Below, piece after piece: positions 32,243-44,867 of a stretch of DNA of 64,000 nt. Positions within the stretch are counted from its first letter, which is position 1. The number at the start of each line of letters is the position of its first letter. Both the position numbers and the translations under genes were made by a program. The DNA comes from Galdieria sulphuraria (Eukaryota; Rhodophyta; Bangiophyceae; Galdieriales; Galdieriaceae), in contig NW_005178442.1 in the NCBI RefSeq assembly GCF_000341285.1, positions 18,308-82,307 on the forward strand, read 5' to 3'. The notes under the pieces are model-generated. The model saw only the letters and a program-made list of their open reading frames with translations. It did no database searches and was not told the DNA's origin.

Positions 32243-34837
32243 CTATTTAAACTGGCCTTCGTAAAGATTGGGCGCAGTGGAATGTACAAATTCATAAAAT
32301 ATTTTTGCGTTATTTGAGCCAAACGTCGTTTCCAGTTCGTCTTCATCAGCATTGCAGAGTTCTTGTATAGAATTGAACTTGTTCACTATATTTTGAACGT
32401 TGCGCTCGTGAACTCCTGGTAATTGCAATAAAAGGTCGACAGCAGAATAATTGTCATATTCCTTCGAGTCTGTGTCATTTTGCACTAGGGAGTCTATCTC
32501 CGGCAGTTCGTCGATGGGTTCGGAACTTTTCAGAGCAGCAAAAACGCTACCGCAAAAGTACTCGCTATGACACCATATTAAACGCAACAAGGGAAAATGT
32601 ATCGTTAGAAGAACCAACCGACTCAGTACCGATATTGGATTCAATTCCTTCACAAGTTCTGAAAAGCTCGATAAGAGAAACGACTTTCCAGGGGGAAATT
32701 CTATGAGAAGGCAAGGAAAGCGACAGTGACGACAGAGTTGTTGAACTTGCGAAAATAGTCGACCACTTTGCAAGGAACTAGTTAAGTCTGAGAGACTCTT
32801 TCTCTCCACAAATATGGACTTGCTTAGAATATAATCACCTATGCTTAACGTGACTGGTATGAGTTCAGCTCCAGTGTCATACAAAAGCTGTGGTAATTTG
32901 CTACGGAATTCCCTCATATCCACATATATTCTTCCTCCTATTTTCCTAGAATCTCGATTCAGTGTCCCTACCTCCACGATCCCAAACTTGGAGGTGTCTT
33001 CTCTATTCTGATCCACATTGGAGTGTTCGTCATCTACAAAAACAACCATATTTTCTTTTTCTCTTATGAGTCGTTCAAATGAATGAGCTTCGTATTCCAA
33101 GGCTTTTTCAAATTTATCCTTTTCGACCGAATTTTCATAAACAAGACAAAAAACTTCCAAAGGCAACTCAGTGAATTCGTTTTGATATACTTCAAGCTGT
33201 CGTATCAAACAATTATGTGGTTCATAAATAATCACGAATCTTGGCTTCAGTGACTCAAGAACTTCCAAACCCTTCCTACTCTCTGTGCTTGCTTCCAGTG
33301 TCACTATTTCGATATCGGGAACTTGTAAAGAAAGGTTGCGAGATGAATCTTTTTCTCCCAAAGTTTCTTCATCAGAACAATACGAAGCCAAGTCCATCCC
33401 CGTTTTCTCCTGTACGTTTTCTTTGTCAACAGGTTCAGGTTCTATTCCATAAAAGTTTTCTGAATCTGCAATTTCTTTAGCAAGAAGACGCTTTGCGCGA
33501 GCAATAGCTTCATCTCGGCTCTTCATAAGTTTTTGGAATTCCTTGCGAAGGTATTCTTCTGGGGCCTTGGCATCCTTTACAATTTCTGAAAGTTCTATCA
33601 TCGTGGAGACATCTTTCACAAATATGATTACTCGACAACCATATCCCATTGACAACATCTCATCCCATTTTTCGCCATTTGTTTTGGCTCTAATCTCTTG
33701 CAATAGAGAATGAAGTACAGACCATTTAGGACTAGGTTCAAGGATTACCTTCATATCGAGAGGTATACTCGACCCAGATGTGAATTTGGGTTTTTTCTCC
33801 TTCCTTTCCAAATCCTTATTGTCCTTACTTTTAACATAAATTCTACTTTTTGCAAAGGTGAAAATTTTCTCCCCAGTTTTTGACATTAACCAATGAGATT
33901 TGGAAGTATCTTCACTTTGTGTGATAGCCATGAGGAAATTAAAAAAACTGACACAGTTCAGTTTGGTAGAAAAAGTTAAGATATTTCTCAAAGTTCTTAA
34001 ATCTCTTATCAACTGCTTCGTATAACTGCTCACATTGTGCCACATGGGCTCCAACTGCTTCAATATGACAAAATCAAAACTTTTGAATAACGCATTCTGT
34101 ATATCCAGTTCAGAAACGTCGATACTTTTATTTCGACGTTTCAGTTCAACCAAACACGCACCCATAGCTTCCAAAATTGCCTTGCTTAAAGATGCCATCT
34201 TTGGAGTCTGCCTCACTTCCAATTCAACCAGTTGCCCACTTGACTTGAGCAAGCATTGATCAACTTCTACTCGGAACCGGGGCCAGAGATATAACTTTGT
34301 AACTTTCAAGTTTCTCATGGCCTTTTCCACCAAGTGAAAGCCCCTCGTAAACCATTCCGCTCTTTCTGAAAACGCTTTTATCGAACATTTTTTGTTTTGT
34401 TCTTTCAGCAAACGAATGATAAAGCATTCTATTCGCGAATCATCTACCAAAAATTCTGCCTCATTGACAACCATACAACTCACTTTCTCCGCTGGAATTA
34501 CTTTCAACAAAAGATCGTGAACCAAGATGGTGGAAGTGACAACCAAAAACCCTTGTTCTAAATGATAAATAGACTGTCTTTCTGCTCGAGAATAACTGGC
34601 GTCTATTTCTCTTGGATAAAGATGAGGCTCTATGTCTTGGTTTACTAGAAACCATTGTTCCAAAGAGTGCAACCAGTCCTTAGAAAAGCGTAAACCGAGG
34701 ATAAGCTTTTGCTGTTGGCACAAGTTATCGACAAGTTTAGAAATAATTCTCTGCACACCTAGTCCCTTTCCAACGATACATAGACCATCTTGCTCTTCAA
34801 CTTCCTTAAGAGCCAGTCTTTCATATTCCAAAATCAT
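32243..34837 (-). CDS. XPF: XPF/ERCC4 (Rad1) structure-specific endonuclease subunit
   Basis: Single exon, 864 residues from the ATG at 34837 (LEYERLAL follows, as in human XPF); the frame stays open further upstream, but that part reaches towards the TOR stop. The N-terminal two-thirds is the inactive SF2 helicase-like part. The nuclease domain shows SIGDYIL (about residue 665) followed by VERKSLSDL, the GDx(n)ERKxxxD catalytic motif. A C-terminal tandem helix-hairpin-helix (LLQLPGVHERNVQNIVNKF) would pair with ERCC1. XPF-ERCC1 cuts 5' of lesions in nucleotide excision and cross-link repair. It lies 55 bp downstream of TOR on the same strand. Confidence 0.95.
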   Translation of the reverse strand: MILEYERLALKEVEEQDGLCIVGKGLGVQRIISKLVDNLCQQQKLILGLRFSKDWLHSLEQWFLVNQDIEPHLYPREIDASYSRAERQSIYHLEQGFLVVTSTILVHDLLLKVIPAEKVSCMVVNEAEFLVDDSRIECFIIRLLKEQNKKCSIKAFSERAEWFTRGFHLVEKAMRNLKVTKLYLWPRFRVEVDQCLLKSSGQLVELEVRQTPKMASLSKAILEAMGACLVELKRRNKSIDVSELDIQNALFKSFDFVILKQLEPMWHNVSSYTKQLIRDLRTLRNILTFSTKLNCVSFFNFLMAITQSEDTSKSHWLMSKTGEKIFTFAKSRIYVKSKDNKDLERKEKKPKFTSGSSIPLDMKVILEPSPKWSVLHSLLQEIRAKTNGEKWDEMLSMGYGCRVIIFVKDVSTMIELSEIVKDAKAPEEYLRKEFQKLMKSRDEAIARAKRLLAKEIADSENFYGIEPEPVDKENVQEKTGMDLASYCSDEETLGEKDSSRNLSLQVPDIEIVTLEASTESRKGLEVLESLKPRFVIIYEPHNCLIRQLEVYQNEFTELPLEVFCLVYENSVEKDKFEKALEYEAHSFERLIREKENMVVFVDDEHSNVDQNREDTSKFGIVEVGTLNRDSRKIGGRIYVDMREFRSKLPQLLYDTGAELIPVTLSIGDYILSKSIFVERKSLSDLTSSLQSGRLFSQVQQLCRHCRFPCLLIEFPPGKSFLLSSFSELVKELNPISVLSRLVLLTIHFPLLRLIWCHSEYFCGSVFAALKSSEPIDELPEIDSLVQNDTDSKEYDNYSAVDLLLQLPGVHERNVQNIVNKFNSIQELCNADEDELETTFGSNNAKIFYEFVHSTAPNLYEGQFK

Positions 34838-34892
34838 GGCCAATTCAAATGGATTTAATACTTCCAACAACAAAAACAGAAAAATATTTTTA

Positions 34893-37800
34893 TTACCAAA
34901 ATGGACACCAACCAACATAACATTGACAAAGATTTTCAATATTCATAGCATCGGCAATTAATCGACTGACTTGTGCAGGAACTGAATGGACTTCATACTC
35001 TACATAATCATTTCCTGTCAATTTGCATTGCACACGATGTATTACACTTAATGCCCTCTTATTCAATTCTTCATTCATCGTTTCGATAGCTTCCGTACCC
35101 TTTTTCCTTTCCAAGTCTCTGAGTACAACTTCTGCTGGTGTCTCACCAGGCCTAAGAGAGAAGGAATATTCAGGGCGTTTGCTAGATGATAGAAACACAT
35201 CTTCGTCTTTCAAACTCTCTCCCGAATGGACACGAGCCATTTGTGACAGACTGATTCCTGTCCTTCCCATCAATAAGCTTTTCGAAGCCGACAAACTCAC
35301 ACCTCCTTGCATGGAAAGTTCATATGCTTCCTTTAAGGCCTTTTCATTCAGTCCTTGATGATCTTTCATCATAGGAACAGTTTCTATCAGAGGGACATTC
35401 TCATTGTCCATCAGTAGTCGCCAGTTAATCAGCGGGTCGTGAACAAAGGCTTCCAAAACAGCCATCAACGAATCACGATGATTGCGTAATACCTGCATAA
35501 CCTGTTCGCAAGAGTGTCTAAACTTTCCCTCTACTCCACAAATTTCCATGGCATTCACTAACATGCGAGTTAAACGAAAAGGGACCTTCTCAGGGAACTT
35601 CTCACGCAACATGGCTACCTCAAAACAGTCACCAAAATCAATGTGGATGATTCTTCCACTTCCTTTCTCCATCAATAGATTACTAGGATGGCGATCTCCA
35701 AGACCAAGAATGAAGCCTACCATAGACATGGTGGCCAATGAACGAATATACATCGTTCGATGAGCCAACCAAACTTCAGAATTCTTGCTCTTTAGAAACA
35801 TCGACTTGCTAATATCAAAACCATTCGTGTTACTAATGGCGTGCTCAAAAGCCTCCAATTTCATAGGTAAGGTAAGTTCGTCATAGTCGGGAGCAACTTG
35901 AAGCATCAATCGATGTTCTATATTTAGAACTATCTTTCTCTGCTCTCGATATTCGCGAATAATGCTGTGTACTGTATAACAATTTGGAACCCAACCAATA
36001 AGACCTGTATTGGGACTCAGAGGAATCACTGAAAACCTCTTGATCTTGCATTGATTAGAGTTGGTCTTTATATTCTGGGATAAGAGATCGTTTACCAATC
36101 CAAATAACTGCATGACTCTTTCATCCTGTCGCAAGTCTTCATGTCCCTTCAATAAGAAAGTATACTCTTTGCCATCACTACCATACATGGTAAGTCTCCG
36201 AGGTCTCTGTTTTGAACTGATAACTTGCAATGTCGGATCGATGGCTGCAATTCGTACAATTGAATTCTTCTCAATGGAGTTTTCTTCAGAACGATAGGTA
36301 CCAGGGACTGCCAATTCTAAGAATCGAACATTGAGAAGTTTACTAGAAACATTCGCAAGATGCAACGAAGTCATTTGTGGTACTTGTTTATTGATCTTCC
36401 GGAAAACTTGATAGTATATTTCCCAAGCTTGATTCATGTCCGATTCCTTCCCACTTGACTTATAACGCTCACAAAAGCTGGCAGCATCTCTTAGATCCTG
36501 TCCAAAGTCTCGTAGAAATTCCATTTCTGCAATGGTTTCTGCACCATTGTCGATCATTTCATGAAGAGGTTCGAGAATCTCCAACATTCCTTCTGAGTTT
36601 CCCTCACCAAAATACAATCTACTAGCCTCCTCTAGACCTTCATGCCAAAGTTCTTGCCAAAGAATGGCTACTCTCAACAACTCTTTCGATACCATTTCTG
36701 CCTGCTCTACTAAGGTCGGAGAATGAAAACGGATGGAATGGACTACTTCTTCCGCTGTTTCTCGGCGAATCTTATTTGTCGATTTGGTTGCAACATGCAA
36801 AGGATAAACCAAAGCTTGTGGATGTCTTCTTCCAATTCGAATCAGCAAAGATCGAATAGCGCTTCGAACTGCTTGATTATTCACGTGCAATCTGGCTATG
36901 AGCTGTGGAATAACTTCCAACCAAGTGTCCACTTCAGCCGCAGCAACACCACTATTTACAGAAATATTTACTTCTTGTATGTGTCCATATCGGAACCACA
37001 ATGTTAACAAACGAAGAATGTCTTGCAAGCGAGAAGCACTTCCTGATGACAGCGAAACAGCCCTAAAGAAGCCAGTAATAGCAGCGATAACCAATAATTT
37101 GGAGCGATCATTTGTAGACTTTGGATCATCTTCCCGACTTTGTTCTTGTGAGTAAGCACTTCCTTTCTTTGGGAAAGAGCGGCCAGCTGTTTCAATAAGT
37201 TCTGCATTGATACATGCCCATACATGCCAAGTCTTGAACCAATCAGGACTAAGTTCTGTTGCTTTCGTAGCGTAATGGAGCACTGCCTTTGGAGATATAT
37301 GTCTTGCACTAAGTTCATCTAGGCGTTGAACCATTTCTATTGCTGACAAATCCAACTTTTCATCAAAGTCATCTTCATCATCCTGTCCTTGCAATTGAAG
37401 CAGTGCTTTTTCCTCTTCTAGTTGTCGAGCCCATTTTGCAAGCTTCAAATAACGTCGAGCAGCAAGATTCCCTTCATCGTCTCTTATTTCAGATGACGCT
37501 TCCATCCTTAACATTTTAAAAGCTTTGACCCTGTCATCTGTCTCAAATAAATGCTTTAACAATGCAAAGGAAACTTCAGGATGTGAATCCTTCATTGCCA
37601 ACTCAACATCCCATGAAGACGGTTGCTCATCAGGCATGGCTTCGGGATAAGCTAAAAGAAATCGGATGGCATTGGCAGCCATAGGATACCTTTGAGCCTT
37701 CCTACACAATTTGGAAAACTGAATCCATTGTTGCATGGTTTCTTGAGGCTCAAACACCAAGCTCCTCGTTCTAATCAATTGATACCAATAAAAATAATTA

Positions 37801-40800
37801 TAAGGCAACCCTTTAAGTCTCGCACTCCAAAGTTCCGCAAGATTCCTCTTCATGGAACTTGTAGGATTTCTTAAAAACGCACATGCTTCCTCCAATTCCA
37901 CAATTCTTTCTGCATTCAATACATCATAATATGCTCTTTCGTAACCCTCTGCTGCTCGGGCCTTTAACCTAATATCTAAATACTTCCTAGAACTATCAAT
38001 CAAAGACTCCGCCATATCATAATTCTTTTTCTTCATCTGCAAAATTGCTTCACAACAAACTTTCAACAGCTTATTATTGGAAATGTATGGAATTCTTTCC
38101 TCGAATTCGTTCCACTTTTGCAAAGTCAAAGCAACAGAAGCTCCACCTTGTTCCGCTATCTTACGCTTATCACTTTCTGAAGCGCATTCCCACATCTCTT
38201 CACATAGCTGCTCTTCTCTTCGCCAATAACCTAGTTCTTCAAGACATCTCAAAATACCAAACAAACGATCCGATTCTGATAATATCACAAAAGGTTCCTC
38301 TAGAGGATCATCCAAGAAAGGTTGTGGTTGTGATGATAACAGTGGCTTAGAACTCAAACTGGTGATGTTCAGAGTGTCGAACTTGTTTATACGGGTCTCT
38401 TTGAAATTTAAGTTTCCATCATAGGCTGCTAAAGCCTCGTCCCATTGTTGCAATTTCTCATACCATTCTTGCCGTCTTTCAATACCAAATCGCATTTCTA
38501 CATCTTCAAGTATTCCAACGGCTGAGTCTTGTTGATTCAACTTGTCATAGATAGAAATCAAGCCATGTGGCCCAGCCACAGCTGAAAGTGCAGATTGAGA
38601 ATTTTCCACTTCCGCATATTCAGCTTCTTTATATCTCAAGGCCTTTGCAAATGCTCCACAACGGAATGCCATCTTCGCTAAGCTTCTAACATTAAAAGGC
38701 AAAGGCTTCTCATCATGTTCCATATACTCTATCAAAGATAATAAATTCTGCAAAGCGTCCAAAGGAATATTCTCAGAATGCATAGCTTCTGAAATAACAC
38801 GAGCTAAATGGTGTTGAGCACTCTGTTGTAAAGATATCCAACAACTTAGGAAAGCGGCATTAAACAATTCCCTTAGCATTGGAGTGTAAACTTCTGCCAA
38901 TCGAGAGCATGACCGAATAGCAACAGAAGGACTCTCTCTAAACAATGCAACACTAAACTTCGACATCCACTCTTCCCAATCCTCTGAGGTAGTTCTTCTT
39001 CCAATTTCCCATGAACTCTTCAACGCATCTTCATTCATTTGCATGTATAAATTACGATTGAATTCAGTCGAAGTATTATTGAATTCATCAATATCTTCGT
39101 TTTCAAATGGATCAGCGTCTAGTGAGTTGGAAGTCGATGAAGTCATATGCATAGAATAGTTTCTATTTCTCCTTCTTATCGACTCTTCATCTGTAATACG
39201 ATGACCAAATTCCATCCCATATTCTTCTTGTATCAACTCCAAGAACTGTGAATCCAACGTACCTTCGATACGACACAGTATAGATAAAATGTCATCCACG
39301 AACAATGATAACAGCATAGGAGAAGCAACTCCAACCAAATAAAAAATATGCGTAATAATCGAAACGAATTCCTTAGCATCTGAACCACGTAGAATGTTGA
39401 CAGTCAAACGCATTAGAAAACTACCAATTTCGGTGACCTGAATGTGAGGTATGATAGCAACTATGAAATCCAATATCTTCTTTCTTGTATTCACATTCAA
39501 GTTCACTTCAAGAAGAGTCTTCAAAATCTCACGTAAGATAGAAGGATAATCATCTAAATGAGGCCCAAAGAATTCAAGCATTGCAAGCATATGAATAGTT
39601 ATTTCTCTATCATTTGAGGAATCTGAACGCAAAGTGTTTGTGATGCAAGCCGCAAAAGCTGGAATATACTCATAAAATTCATCCGAAAGTATGCAACTCA
39701 ATAAACGAACCTTGAACAACAGTAAGATAATTTTCGCGAAAGCTTATAAATTGTCTTACTATTTCAAAAATAACCTTCAGTTCTGAAACAGATGGATCTC
39801 TTTCCCAATAATACCTAACAGTAGCGACTATGTCTCTAGCAAAGGAACGTACATTCTGTTTAGCAAATTCTATCAAACTACATAGCAAACGAAGAACAAA
39901 TTCTCTCAAATGAGGATCCAAGTGCGTTGCTGAAGAAGAAGATGAACTACTGCTGCCATGTGTAACATAAAGTGCCGCACTGCTAATAACTGGAGACGAT
40001 GTAGGAGAGGAGCCACTTAAGGAATCTGCGCTTTCAACACTTCCAGTCCTTCGTTTCGGGGAAATACCAATTTTATTCTTAGACACCTCTTCTGTAATAT
40101 TCCTCTCAAGTATGCTAGTATTTCGAACAATCCTCGTACCTGCAGGTCTCAAAAGCCACAATAACTTTGAAAGGGTAACTGGTACCAACCACATACATGT
40201 TGAATGAAAACTCTTCACAATGGAAGCCATAGCATGAAGTGCTTCACGATGATATTGTGCAGATTTGGGATCCAATACGATTCGATGAAGACAATCTAAA
40301 GCTGCCGCATAAAAATAGTCATCTGACTTGGAATATGGACGGTCCAGACGACTCACCAAACTCTTCTTGCTAAATGCAATCTCCAAAACTGCAGGCGACA
40401 GTAAGCCCTCTTCAAAACTACTGGAACGCAAACCAGAACGAAATGCAGTTTCAGAACCAGAAGAATGACTCAAATGAGAATCCGAGAACGAGGCCTTGGA
40501 ATGACTTCTCATAGAGTTGGGTGAATTCTCCAACTGATGAGAATACGAGTGATCATCTGATGATCGCAAAAGAGGGGATTTCCGAAAATTATTGTGATTG
40601 AATGACATCGATAGCGATTCCAACGTACTGACGGTTTCCTCTTCTTCAGTTTCATTCAAAGAAGTGTATTCAACCTCTTTCGGATCAATCGCACCAATAG
40701 TGCCCAATAAGCGTTCCACAGCTTGGCGAACTTCAGCATTTGTATCCATTTGAATAATACGCATCAACTTGGATAATAGCTCAGGATGACTCGAATATGG

Positions 40801-43412
40801 AGTTAATACAATTTTAGAGTATCGAACCACCAAACAAAGAGCATTCGTGGCAGCAACCTTCGCTTTGGCATCGAGCAATTCATCTTCCACCGTCATAATT
40901 AAAGTTGAGATGACATCCGGTAACAATTTCATGAGACTAAAAGACTGTCCAAAGCACACGGCAAGGTTACCAATAGCGCTGTATATTTCTGTCTGAGCAT
41001 TCAAAGCTCTGCTGTCAAGAACACTTGAAGATGAAAGTGCGCGTAAGATATGCTTCATCCTCCACAATAACACGGTAAGAATGGGCTCAACATATGGCTC
41101 AACCAAAGAAGATGTCTCGCGGACTAATGAAGCTAATAGAACACAAGCATTGCTTCTTAAAGTGTGCAATACCTCGCTTGAACCGTTGTACTCCACAATT
41201 CTCAGTATTTGACACAACAATCGCCTCAAAACAGGCAAAATGACACCCGGATTATACTTTGATAATCTCCCACAAAGCTCCAGTGCCGCTTTTCTTGTCG
41301 GAATATTTTCATCGTAAAGAACAATGACAAGTTTCTCCAATGCCTCTGGTTGTGAGACATGCCAGCTAAATCTTTCATCTGATAGTCCTTCTAATGCTGC
41401 TAGACGTATAGAAGAATCAGGATCTGTGATGGAACTGGTTAGGATTTGCTCAGTTAAAGCTTTCACATCTCTACTGAGACTATCCCGCACTCTTTTTATA
41501 AGAGGAGAACATGATGAGCTACTAAGACAATATGGAATCCATGAGGCAATCATTTTGCAACATGCAAACATAGCTAAACGTCGGATGTGAGAAACTCCAC
41601 AGTCCATTAGTTCAGCAACTTTTTCACGAATAAGAGGGGAAAAGAAATGTCCTTCAAACTCAAAGGACGAAAGAGTATTTAAGGCAAGCTCTAAACAGAA
41701 TAATTCTTCCTTGCTCCACGAGCGTGTCTCGTCAAATTTTCTTACCATGCTGTGTTTCTTGTTGTAACTTTTGTTATTCACTCTTGAACTGGGCAAAGCG
41801 TTCATTTCATGGTTATTCAGTTGTAAAAATATACGGTCAATAGCAAGTATCAATCGGTCTTGAATTTCGACAAGGAAAAATGGAAAATATTTGGCAATGC
41901 AGCCTAGAGACTCTACAAGAGCTGGAGAAAGTTGGTGTGCGAACATCAAATCAATTAGTTCTTCAAAGACAGCAACAAAACGAGGATCGTTATCACGAAT
42001 ACTACTCGCTAAAAGAGAGATACATGTGAAGATAGACTATAAGGAAGATTCAGTGAAGTTACAAAAATGAAAATCAACAATCCTACCTCAGCCAAAGGAC
42101 CTTTGTTAGGTCCATGTGTTGATTCAGACTTTTGCATCAAAGCCTCCGTTATCATCTTAAATACAACGTCAATCCAGCTCTTTGCATGTTCAATTCCAAC
42201 ACCATAAGCCAGTTTTCCAAACAACAATATATGATAACCTGGATTATTCACTTCAACATACAACTCATTGAACTCCTTAAATAAATGAACAGCTCTGTCT
42301 AAATAGCCTTTAGAAGGATCACAAAAAAGTTCAGGGTCTAAAGAAGCCAATGCAGTAAGACAAGAGCCAAGAGTACTTCTGATACTGAAACTTGTAAGAG
42401 ATCGGAAACCTAGCATAAACCTACACAGGAGATGAAAGTGTTCCCTTAACAATTCACGAGTATCTTGATCTTTCAAAAGCTCTTCCAAAGTCAGCAAACA
42501 ACCATGTAGTTTGGCAAGTTTCTCTGGAGATAATTCTGCTGCTTCACATTCACTGTCACAATCGCTAAATGAATCTCTCTCGTCGCCATCTTCACTATTC
42601 AGTGACTGAAGAATGCCAATGGCTGTATCTACAAGCTTCCCTACCAGAAACTCCATTTCGCTGGCGTATCGTTTCAAAACCTTATGTATAAACACTTGTA
42701 AACACACAGCAGAGTCTAAGCGAATAATGGAACGTGTGTCCCATAAACCGGACCATATTTGTTTGATGAATTCCGTCCTTCTGCTATAGAAAAACAATGG
42801 ACAGTTGGAAATGATTTCTTTCAAAATCGCAATGCTTAAAGACTTTGCCACTATACTGTGGACATTTTCATGACTTTTAACAGTCATTCGCTCGAAACAT
42901 CTCACTATTTCCGTCTCTACACATCGGTTCACTAGCAGACCATCAATTCTTGCTAGTCTTCCAAGAGCTGCGGCAGTAGTCACAATGAGATCAACTTCAA
43001 CAAGATCATGTTGCATAAAATCCATTTCAGAAGAGTCTTTAGTATCTGTTCTCAAAATACCCGTGCTACACGAAAATAAAAATAGTTCAGTAGTTCTAGG
43101 ACTAAGGGGAATAGAGTCTATAGCTTGAATAACTGTGCGCAACCCATTATAGGTTCGTTGAACCTTTTCTCGATAAGGCTCTCCGTGAAGATCTAACAAA
43201 CAATTCAAGCAAACCACACCAGTGACTCTTTCTAATAAGTCATTTGAGCTCAATAAGTTTGCAAGATTGGGATATATTTCTTCTAGGACGTTCAAATTCA
43301 CTGTCGAACTGCTTCGACTATAGCCTCCTCTGGAGTCCTTAATTCGCTGTTCAAGAGCTTCTCGAAAGCGTACAGCGGCTTCCCATCTTGACTTGGGTTC
43401 CTTCCTATTCAA
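34893..43412 (-). CDS. TOR: Target of rapamycin (TOR) PIKK protein kinase
   Basis: Exons 43412-42087, 42036-39721 and 39668-34893, all joined in phase 0, give 2805 residues, longer than mTOR (2549). Residues 1 to about 1300 are HEAT-like helices, interrupted by a Ser-rich loop. A FAT domain follows. FRB is at about 2200-2310 (LVEQAEMVSKELLRVAILW, then LEEASRLYFGE). The kinase has GLGDRHPSN (about 2536) and IHIDFGDCFE, and FATC ends LCQCYVGWCPFW. TOR controls growth, translation and autophagy in response to nutrients. In FRB the rapamycin-contact Ser, Trp, Tyr and Phe positions are kept, but the site equivalent to Thr2098 is Asn (DMNQAW). The second intron uses a GTTGTT donor. Confidence 0.97.
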
Positions 43413-43694
43413 GTCAAAATTTTTTTTATATTATTATGGGTTAGACAAGTAGTAACAGACTCACGACTGGTAGACTTGTCTTACTAAATTCAACAGTTGA
43501 CTACTTGCTTTACTATTGTTTTCTGATTTGCACATATCAAAGTATGAGTACTTCAAAGCACTCCGACATTCCTATTTATTTTTCCATGGCGCCATAATCC
43601 ATCTGCGTGTCCAACACTTTTGACGCATTGCTTTACAGTTTTGGAATGTCCATGGCGTGTCTTTTGATTTGCGCGGGTTCCCAATTCCGTTTTC
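43413..43694 (-). promoter_or_regulatory. TOR upstream region
   Basis: About 280 bp between TOR and the next minus-strand gene. It holds an inverted repeat, AGACAAGT (43443-43450) and ACTTGTCT (43474-43481), and two copies of TCCATGGCG (near 43584 and 43649), which are candidates for factor binding. Function not shown. Confidence 0.3.
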
Positions 43695-44576
43695 TTATTT
43701 TGGCAAACATTCTCTTATTTTCTCAATAAATTGATCTATATCAAAAGCTGAATTCATTGAAACCGATGCTGGAACACTGCAATGAGCAAATTGCTGATAT
43801 CTCTTCAGACGAAATCGCAAAAGTTGAGGATAACAGCGTTTCAACGCTGATATACCGTCCTCATTTGGAAGAGGCTGAAAACTATCTCCCCAAATAACTG
43901 GTTTGGGAGCCTCAAAATACAGTTGAATCATTTCTTGTAACATATCTTCAGGAGCTTCCAGATGGACTACTAAAAAAGTATCGTCGATAAAATCTTGAGT
44001 TTTCTTCTCCAAGTAAATAACACTACCCGTCGTATCCAATACAAAGGAGCGCCTAGTCTCTCGTGCAATTTGAGTAGCTTCATAAGTTAGTTGATTTTCA
44101 TACTTCAAATACAACTCTTGATTCCGATAAAATCTCTCTTCAAAAGGGTATCCCATCCACTTTGCAACACCCTCAATTCCAGAAGAATAACCCTGTACTT
44201 GCAAAACGTTGGAAATCTGTTGTTCAATCTTGTCGTCTACACAAAATCGTTCAAACCCAAACTGCTGGGCCAATTGGAGGGAACGCAAAGTTTTTCCGCA
44301 GTTAGACATACCCACTAAGCAGATCCTCAGCTGACTCTGTTTCAACAGATCATCAAACTCTCTTCTGGACAAGTTGGCATAGTTTTGTACAATTCTACAA
44401 TGCGTGACAACTCGACGGTTATAAGGCAACTGGGAATATATAAGAAGATAGGATAGGAAAAAAGTTTCCGATTTTCTTTCCACAAACGTACAAACTCGGA
44501 GTCTCTTTTGACTTTGACAAACAGAAGGATAACGAACATTTGTCAAATTATATGCGGAGAGAAAACTACAAATCAT
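43695..44576 (-). CDS. Shikimate-kinase-like P-loop protein
   Basis: Single exon, 293 residues. After an ~85-residue N-terminal extension rich in Arg/Ser/Tyr (possible organelle signal) comes a Walker A loop (VGMSNCGKTLRS), then FCVDDKIEQQI in the place of the shikimate-kinase D-x-D strand, and FVLDTTGSVIYL. It lacks the usual GGG (shikimate-binding) motif in clear form, so real shikimate kinase activity is doubtful. Related 'SK-like' proteins with no known enzyme activity occur in algae, plants and fungi. The Walker A Lys/Thr are intact, so nucleotide binding is likely. Confidence 0.6.
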   Translation of the reverse strand: MICSFLSAYNLTNVRYPSVCQSQKRLRVCTFVERKSETFFLSYLLIYSQLPYNRRVVTHCRIVQNYANLSRREFDDLLKQSQLRICLVGMSNCGKTLRSLQLAQQFGFERFCVDDKIEQQISNVLQVQGYSSGIEGVAKWMGYPFEERFYRNQELYLKYENQLTYEATQIARETRRSFVLDTTGSVIYLEKKTQDFIDDTFLVVHLEAPEDMLQEMIQLYFEAPKPVIWGDSFQPLPNEDGISALKRCYPQLLRFRLKRYQQFAHCSVPASVSMNSAFDIDQFIEKIRECLPK

Positions 44577-44867
44577 CGTTCACCCATTGCGTAATCTCAC
44601 GTCGCTACACTTTCCAAATACCGTTCGAGAATATACCGATTGGATATCAAAATTGGTTTGCAACGTTTTACAAAACAACTTAAGCATGTCAAAAAAAAGT
44701 CCATATGGAGCTCATTTGTTCATGATAGTAAACTCTATTTTTTTGATTTAACCAATTTTTGGTTAAAGTCGCTTCAAAAGAATCCTGCCGAATCTATGAC
44801 AAGAAAGAACAAATATCCAAAGATAAAAAATATGTTTTAGTTTACGCGTAGATGAGATGTTTCATAT
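44577..44867. other. Intergenic, about 290 bp
   Basis: Promoter of the shikimate-kinase-like gene and 3' end of midasin. AT-rich; a 66-codon plus-strand open frame has no recognisable content. Confidence 0.45.

Noticed and set aside
32072-32317. Possible extra exons after the Cys-rich protein
   Set aside because: A GTAAGC in the last codons could be a donor, but no downstream stretch continues the CxxxCP rhythm; the stop at 32064-32066 is simpler.
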